A DNA stretch of 9,427 nucleotides from an uncultured Steroidobacteraceae bacterium (lineage in GTDB: Bacteria; Pseudomonadota; Gammaproteobacteria; Steroidobacterales; Steroidobacteraceae). Below, piece after piece: positions 5,705 to 9,427 of this stretch (within the stretch, counting starts at the first letter, position 1; every line of letters begins with the position of its first letter). The translations under genes and the position numbers were made by a program. The notes under the pieces are model-generated. The model worked only from the letters and a program-made list of their open reading frames with translations, did no database searches and had not been told where the DNA came from. Location of the stretch: positions 1 through 9,427 of the forward strand of contig CATPBQ010000329.1 of the NCBI GenBank assembly GCA_955652795.1, given 5' to 3'.

Positions 5705-6484
5705 TCAGTCCCCCTGCCTGCGCAGTTTCAGCGCGGCGAGCCCGCGCCGCGCCAGATCCCCGAGCAGCTCGTAGAGCGCCGCGGTGGAACGCGTCAGCGC
5801 GGAGGCAGCAGGGAGGTAGCGCTTCAGCCCGGTCTCGCGCGGCGCCCAGACACCGACCGGCGCCGGCACGACGGTGAATCCCGCGCTCGCAAACTCGTGC
5901 GACGCGCGCCACTCGTGAGCGCTGTCCGTCACCAGCAGGATGCGCGACACGCCCGCGGCCCGCAGCAGCCGCGAGGAGAACTGCGCGTTCTGAAAGGTAT
6001 CGCGCGACTGGTCCTCGACCCAGCGCACCTCGATGCGGAAGTCGCGTGCGAGCGAGATCCGCATGGCGAGCGCCTCGGGAGCGGCGCCGGAAACGAGCAC
6101 CGGGAGCCCCGTGCGATGCGCGAGGAATGCCCCGTAGGCGAGCCGCTCGAGCAGCGCAGACCCGGGCGCGGGTTCGCCGCCGTACTCGGGCGCGGCGCTG
6201 CGCTGATCGTAGCCGCCGAGGATGACGATCGCCTGGGCCTGCGGCGGGCGGGTCAGATCGAGCGCCGGCTCACGTTCGGCGGCCCTCGCCAGCGCATCCG
6301 CCACCAGCGGCGTCGCCAGCAGCCACAGCGACGCCAGGCCCGCGGCGAGCAACAGCCAGCCGGCCCTGCGTGTGCCCGCTGAGGTGCGCGACCTGAGCAG
6401 CCAGGCCCCGGCGGCCGCGATCAACAGCGGGCCCGCGGGCGGCAGCAGCAGGGTACGCAACAGCCACTTCAGCGTGATGAACAT
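5705..6484 (-). CDS. DUF218 (YdcF/ElyC/SanA-like) membrane protein
   Basis: A 259-residue protein with two N-terminal membrane helices (about 8-30 and 42-61) followed by a DUF218 domain (about 84-245). Domain motifs are AIVILGGYD (85-93), GLPVLVSGAA (126-135), SRDTFQNAQFS (160-170) and RILLVTDSAHEWRASHEF (181-198). E. coli ElyC and YdcF share this architecture; ElyC affects peptidoglycan and lipid-carrier metabolism at low temperature, but the biochemical role of the family is not settled. The layout, with two helices then a Rossmann-like domain on the periplasmic side, fits ElyC. The reading frame extends upstream to 6679 through the MATE gene, but that part is Ser/Arg/Cys-rich and shadows MATE. 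The ATG at 6484 has AGG about 5-8 nt upstream and starts the first helix properly; a GTG at 6490 is an alternative adding two residues. It lies 31 nt after MATE and 19 nt before the rhomboid gene. Confidence 0.88.
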   Translation of the reverse strand: MFITLKWLLRTLLLPPAGPLLIAAAGAWLLRSRTSAGTRRAGWLLLAAGLASLWLLATPLVADALARAAEREPALDLTRPPQAQAIVILGGYDQRSAAPEYGGEPAPGSALLERLAYGAFLAHRTGLPVLVSGAAPEALAMRISLARDFRIEVRWVEDQSRDTFQNAQFSSRLLRAAGVSRILLVTDSAHEWRASHEFASAGFTVVPAPVGVWAPRETGLKRYLPAASALTRSTAALYELLGDLARRGLAALKLRRQGD

Positions 6485-6515
6485 GACCACCTGTCGGGGG
6501 CGCGCGCTGTAGCGC

Positions 6516-7937
6516 TCAGAGGCGGATTTTCTGCCAGGCCCGGGAGCGCCAGCGCAGAAACAGCGTACTCCCCAGCACCATGACATAGATGAGTACCGCG
6601 ACCCAGCCGCCCACGGCGCCCCAGCCGAATTGCGGCAGGAAGTGCACCCAGCCCTGAGCGGGCGCGAACGTGAAGGCATGCGCCAGCGGCACGAACAGCA
6701 GCAGCGATACCGTCAGCACCAGCACCGCCGGGATCCTGACATCGCCCGCGCCGCGCAGGCACATGCTGCTGCCGAGATTCAGGCCGTCGAAGAACTGGTA
6801 GCCGGCCGCCAGCCACAGCAGCTGCATGCCGAGCGCCACCGCGGTCGCAGCTTCGGCATCGTGCGAGCCGGCGAAAAACGGCAGCACCCAGGGACCGCCG
6901 AGCGCAATCAGCACGCCGATACCGCCCATGTACAAGGCCGCGAGCAGAATCACGCGGTTGCCGACCCGCAGCGCCCAGTCGCGCGCCCCCGCGCCGATGG
7001 ATTGCCCGACCAGCGTCGTGCCCGCGGAAGCAATGCCGAACCCCGGCATGTAGGCGAGTGAAGTCAGGATCACCACCATCTGCGTGGCGGCGCCGCCCGC
7101 CGTGCCGAGCCGCGTCTGCATCATCTGAAAGGTGGCGAATCCCAACAGGTCCGCCGCCGGCGACAGCCCCATGGGCACCCCGAGGCGCAGCTGCTGCAGC
7201 AGCACGCCGGTGTGCGGTCGCCACGTCAGGTGCGAGCGGTACCGATGGCGATAATCAGCCCGCAGAAAAATCGCCACCGCGAACAACAGACCCGTCACCT
7301 GTGCGACGTTAGTGGCCCAGGCGGAACCGGCGATGCCCCACCCCAGGCGGAAGATGAACACCTGGTTCAGCAGCGCATTCGTGACCGTGGTCACGATGGT
7401 GATCAGCAGCGTGACGCGCGGCCGCCCGATGCCGTTGAAGAATCCGAGCATGGCCCACACCGCCGCTCCGACGCTGGCTCCGCCGACACGCGGAAACCAG
7501 AACGCGGAGGCGAGCTGCTCGACCTGCGGATCGAACCCGAACGGCGCGAGTATCAGGTGGCGCGCGGCGCCCGCCAGCACAAACAGCGGCGCCGCGCATG
7601 CCATCGCCCACAACGCGATCCATACCGCCTGGCCGGCGCGCCGGTAGCGGCGCGCACCGAAATTCTGCGCCACCAGCGTCTGCACCGCGGTGCCGGCGCC
7701 GCCCAGCACCAGCACCGCGACGATCACCAGCCACTGCACCGCGCCGACCGCCGCGAGCGCCTTGGTGGAAATGCGCCCCATGAACCACATGTCGGTGAGG
7801 TTGAGGACGATCTGCACCGCGCTGTTCGCCATCAGTGGCAGGGCGAGCGCGAGCACCGCACGCTGATCCACGTGCGTGCGCCCGGCGGCGTCGAGGCGCT
7901 GCGCCGGCAACTGCTGTGCGCGGCTCAAGGAATCCAT
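6516..7937 (-). CDS. MATE-family multidrug/toxin efflux transporter
   Basis: A 473-residue inner-membrane transporter that exports organic cations or other toxic compounds in exchange for Na+ or H+. It has the MATE two-fold architecture: first MatE half at about residues 28-190, second at about 245-410, twelve helices in all. Recognisable features are LTDMWFMGRIS (47-57, with the conserved Asp49), GAGTAVQTLVAQNFGARR (80-97), the second-half equivalent GIASAGTTLVGQSIGAG (301-317), and GLNLGSSMCLRGAGDVRIPA. These two G-T-x-V-x-x repeats reflect the internal duplication. The ATG at 7937 is preceded by AGGA with 7 nt spacing. Length is normal. It is the first gene of a probable minus-strand operon with the DUF218 and rhomboid genes, and diverges from the ParB-like gene over 50 bp. 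The exported substrate cannot be deduced; NorM-type drug export is the default guess. Confidence 0.94.
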   Translation of the reverse strand: MDSLSRAQQLPAQRLDAAGRTHVDQRAVLALALPLMANSAVQIVLNLTDMWFMGRISTKALAAVGAVQWLVIVAVLVLGGAGTAVQTLVAQNFGARRYRRAGQAVWIALWAMACAAPLFVLAGAARHLILAPFGFDPQVEQLASAFWFPRVGGASVGAAVWAMLGFFNGIGRPRVTLLITIVTTVTNALLNQVFIFRLGWGIAGSAWATNVAQVTGLLFAVAIFLRADYRHRYRSHLTWRPHTGVLLQQLRLGVPMGLSPAADLLGFATFQMMQTRLGTAGGAATQMVVILTSLAYMPGFGIASAGTTLVGQSIGAGARDWALRVGNRVILLAALYMGGIGVLIALGGPWVLPFFAGSHDAEAATAVALGMQLLWLAAGYQFFDGLNLGSSMCLRGAGDVRIPAVLVLTVSLLLFVPLAHAFTFAPAQGWVHFLPQFGWGAVGGWVAVLIYVMVLGSTLFLRWRSRAWQKIRL

Positions 7938-7987
7938 GGCAACATCCTGCGCAATCGGTCATTCTCGCACACTGATCCGGAAGAGAG
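7938..7987. promoter_or_regulatory. Divergent intergenic region between the MATE and ParB-like genes
   Basis: These 50 bp separate two divergent starts and presumably overlap both promoters, so the two genes may be regulated together. No clear -35/-10 pair is seen. GGAAGAGAG (7979-7987) immediately precedes the ATG at 7988. Confidence 0.3.
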
Positions 7988-9031
7988 ATGACACCTGCCA
8001 TGGCAACACGCAGCAAGCGCGCGGACACACGCGTGCGCAGCAACGCGGCGCGCGCCGCGCGGCGCGGGCGCCTTGCGCCGGGCAAGCAGGCCCGCGGGCT
8101 CGACGCCACGCAAGTCGCCATCGCCATCGACGATCCGGCCGTCGCGCAGCTCGCGGCCCTGGTGCGCGAGGCGGGCGGCGCGCCGATCGGCGCCTACCGC
8201 GAGCCCCTTGGAGGACGCACGCTGTTGCTGGCGAGCCTGCCGCTGAATGCGGTTCAACCCACGCCTTTTCAGCGCGACCTCTCACCCACGCACGCGAAGC
8301 GCCTGGCCGCGAAGATCGATGAAACGGCGGCGTTCCTCGATCCGCTCATCGTGGTGCGGGGCGAAGACGGGCGCTTGTGGACGCCCAACGGCCGCCACCG
8401 CCTGGCTGCGGGCAAGGTGCTGGGACTGAAACAGATCACGGTGCTGATCTCGCCGGACGAGTCACTCGCCTACCGGATACTGGCGCTCAACACCGAGAAG
8501 GCTCACAACCTGAAAGACCGCAGCCTGGAGGTCATCCGCATGGCGCGTAACCTCGCCAAGCGCCGCGGGCGCGAACGCGAAGCGCAGTTCGCCGCGGAGT
8601 TCGAAGCCGCGGAGCTGCTGACGCTCGGCATCGTCTACCAGAAGTCGCCGCGCTTTGCAGGCGGCGCCTACAGCGCCTTTCTCAAGAAGGTCGACCGCTT
8701 CAGCGATCGCACACTCGCGGCGAGCCTGCGGCAACGCGAGGACTACGCCGCGCGCCTCACTGAAATCGACGCCCGTGTCAAAGGGATCATCGCCGGCTTG
8801 CAGGCGCGCGGGTTCAAGTCCCCGTACCTGCGCAACTACGTCGTCGCCCGCATCAACCCGGTACGTTTCCACAAGACCAAGAAGGGCGACACGCAGCCGC
8901 CGATGCCGATCGCCCAGGCGCTCACCCGCATGGCCGCGGCTGCCCGCAATTTCAACATCGGCTCGGTATCGAACTCCGATCTCGCCTGGGTGGCGGTGGG
9001 CGCAGGTTCGGGGGATCAGGGCAGCGGCTGA
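7988..9031 (+). CDS. Orphan ParB N-terminal (ParB/Srx fold) domain protein
   Basis: A 347-residue protein with three parts. Residues 1-36 are very basic and likely disordered. Residues 83-155 form a ParB/sulfiredoxin-fold domain: LPLNAVQPTPFQRDLSPTHA (85-104), then LIVVRGEDGRLW (120-131) and NGRHRLAAGKVLG (134-146), the last matching the G-x-x-R nucleotide-binding box of ParB-type CTPases. It continues YRILALNTEKAHNLKDRSLE (162-181), the region that follows the nucleotide-binding domain in ParB-like proteins. The C-terminal half (200-347) is helical, with YQKSPRFAGGAYSAFLKKVD (217-236) and NYVVARINPVRFHKTKKG (283-300); I do not recognise a standard helix-turn-helix. There is no parA and no visible parS-like palindrome array, so plasmid-type segregation is not supported. 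Two starts are possible, ATG 7988 (GGAAGAGAG directly before it) and ATG 8000 (four residues shorter); the basic tail is kept in both. Function unknown: nucleotide-dependent DNA binding or a nuclease are possibilities. Confidence 0.85.
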   Translation: MTPAMATRSKRADTRVRSNAARAARRGRLAPGKQARGLDATQVAIAIDDPAVAQLAALVREAGGAPIGAYREPLGGRTLLLASLPLNAVQPTPFQRDLSPTHAKRLAAKIDETAAFLDPLIVVRGEDGRLWTPNGRHRLAAGKVLGLKQITVLISPDESLAYRILALNTEKAHNLKDRSLEVIRMARNLAKRRGREREAQFAAEFEAAELLTLGIVYQKSPRFAGGAYSAFLKKVDRFSDRTLAASLRQREDYAARLTEIDARVKGIIAGLQARGFKSPYLRNYVVARINPVRFHKTKKGDTQPPMPIAQALTRMAAAARNFNIGSVSNSDLAWVAVGAGSGDQGSG

Positions 9032-9427
9032 AGGTCGCCGTCGTCCTCGTAGGTGAGCCCGTAGCCGTAAGCAAACAGCGGCGGCTCGCCGGGCCGGTGA
9101 TCCACGGCTGGCACGCGCGCAGAACGCGGCCAGGAGAACGGCAGCTTGCCGCGAAAGTCGTAGCGCACCGAGCCGTCCGGCGCCCGGAACAGCACGTCCG
9201 CGACGCCCTCGCCCTCGGGCCCGGGGAGCCAGGCGGCCACGAAGCTGTCGGCGGCGTTGAGCTCGGCGTTGACCCATAGCGGGCGGCCGGAGAGCAACAC
9301 GGCGACCACCGGCACCGCCTCGGCGCGCAGCCGGCGCAGCAGCGCCACATCGCGCTTGTCGCCCGGACTGTATTCGAGCGAGGGCACATCGCCCGTCCCT
9401 TCCGCGTACGGGTTCTCGCCGAACACC
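9016..9427 (-). CDS. Glycoside hydrolase family 3 (beta-glucosidase/exo-glucanase type), C-terminal part; 5' end beyond window
   Basis: The last 136 codons of a GH3 enzyme that removes glucosyl residues from the non-reducing ends of beta-glucans or oligosaccharides. The visible part belongs to the C-terminal (alpha/beta)6 domain and what follows: VFGENPYAEGTGD (1-13), the family loop that I recall carries the acid/base glutamate in barley-type exo-glucanases; VPVVAVLLSGRPLWVNAELN (38-57) and ADSFVAAWLPGPEGEGVADV (59-78), which are strongly conserved; then GKLPFSWPRS (93-102) and LFAYGYGLTYEDDGD (117-131). The frame is open to the right edge; the GTG there is an internal valine, not a start. 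The nucleophile-bearing N-terminal barrel is outside. The protein stops about ten residues after YGLTY, so no C-terminal extra domain follows. Its stop overlaps the 3' end of the ParB-like gene by 16 nt tail-to-tail. Confidence 0.93.
   Translation of the reverse strand, partial: VFGENPYAEGTGDVPSLEYSPGDKRDVALLRRLRAEAVPVVAVLLSGRPLWVNAELNAADSFVAAWLPGPEGEGVADVLFRAPDGSVRYDFRGKLPFSWPRSARVPAVDHRPGEPPLFAYGYGLTYEDDGDLQPLP

Noticed and set aside
6504..6515. Small inverted repeat GCGCTGTAGCGC between the MATE and DUF218 genes as a terminator
   Set aside because: The stem is only five base pairs with a two-base loop and no T-run follows; it would interrupt an otherwise tight operon.
7934..8008. Eleven-base repeat CCATGGCAACA at 7934-7944 and 7998-8008, near both divergent starts
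   Set aside because: One copy is read antisense as the MATE start and the other as the second ATG of the ParB-like gene; a single 11-bp repeat around a common Kozak-like ATG context is weak evidence for an operator or attachment site.
7988..9031. ParB-like gene as evidence of a plasmid partition locus or origin nearby
   Set aside because: No parA, replication gene, iterons or parS array is visible, and all neighbours are typical chromosomal genes.

Overview
This is a GC-rich window carrying twelve protein-coding genes packed on both strands with very short gaps. The gene families present (Kdp ATPase, S66 LD-carboxypeptidase, CPXCG zinc-ribbon protein, a variant TraB/GumN protein, a rhomboid with a cytoplasmic N-terminus, DUF218/ElyC, MATE, GH3) together with high GC and GTG/TTG starts suggest a proteobacterium, most likely a gammaproteobacterium of the Xanthomonadales/Nevskiales/Steroidobacter type. 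That placement is an inference from protein style, not a proof. Most of this looks like chromosomal housekeeping and envelope sequence. I see no IS element, phage gene, CRISPR array, tRNA, rRNA or convincing rho-independent terminator (no GC hairpin followed by a T-run).

Left end (1-1649, minus strand): the head of a kdp operon. Reading leftward there is a 64-residue leucine-rich membrane miniprotein, then a 30-residue GTG-start membrane microprotein, kdpF (29 aa) and kdpA (393 residues visible, cut by the window edge). The last three are chained by 4-nt and 1-nt stop/start overlaps; kdpB and kdpC would lie beyond the left edge. The 95 bp between the miniprotein and the microprotein is the likely kdp leader, but no clear promoter is visible.

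Centre-left (1724-4813): ldcA (plus) faces a CPXCG zinc-ribbon gene (minus). Diverging from the latter is a plus-strand pair, a secreted lipoprotein and a TraB/GumN-family exported protein, whose reading frames overlap by 38 nt.

Centre-right (4825-7937, minus): a probable three-gene membrane operon in the order MATE transporter, DUF218 (YdcF/ElyC-like) protein, rhomboid protease, with gaps of 31 and 19 nt.

Right end: an orphan ParB/Srx-fold protein (plus) diverges from the MATE gene and ends in a 16-nt tail-to-tail overlap with the 3' end of a GH3 beta-glucosidase gene (minus, cut by the right edge).

Functionally the window mixes potassium uptake, peptidoglycan recycling, envelope/membrane proteins and glycan hydrolysis. 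No single new multi-gene system stands out. The least explained items are the stand-alone ParB-like protein, the TraB/GumN protein that lacks the family's usual histidines, and the microprotein that precedes kdpF. No intergenic stretch exceeds 300 bases.
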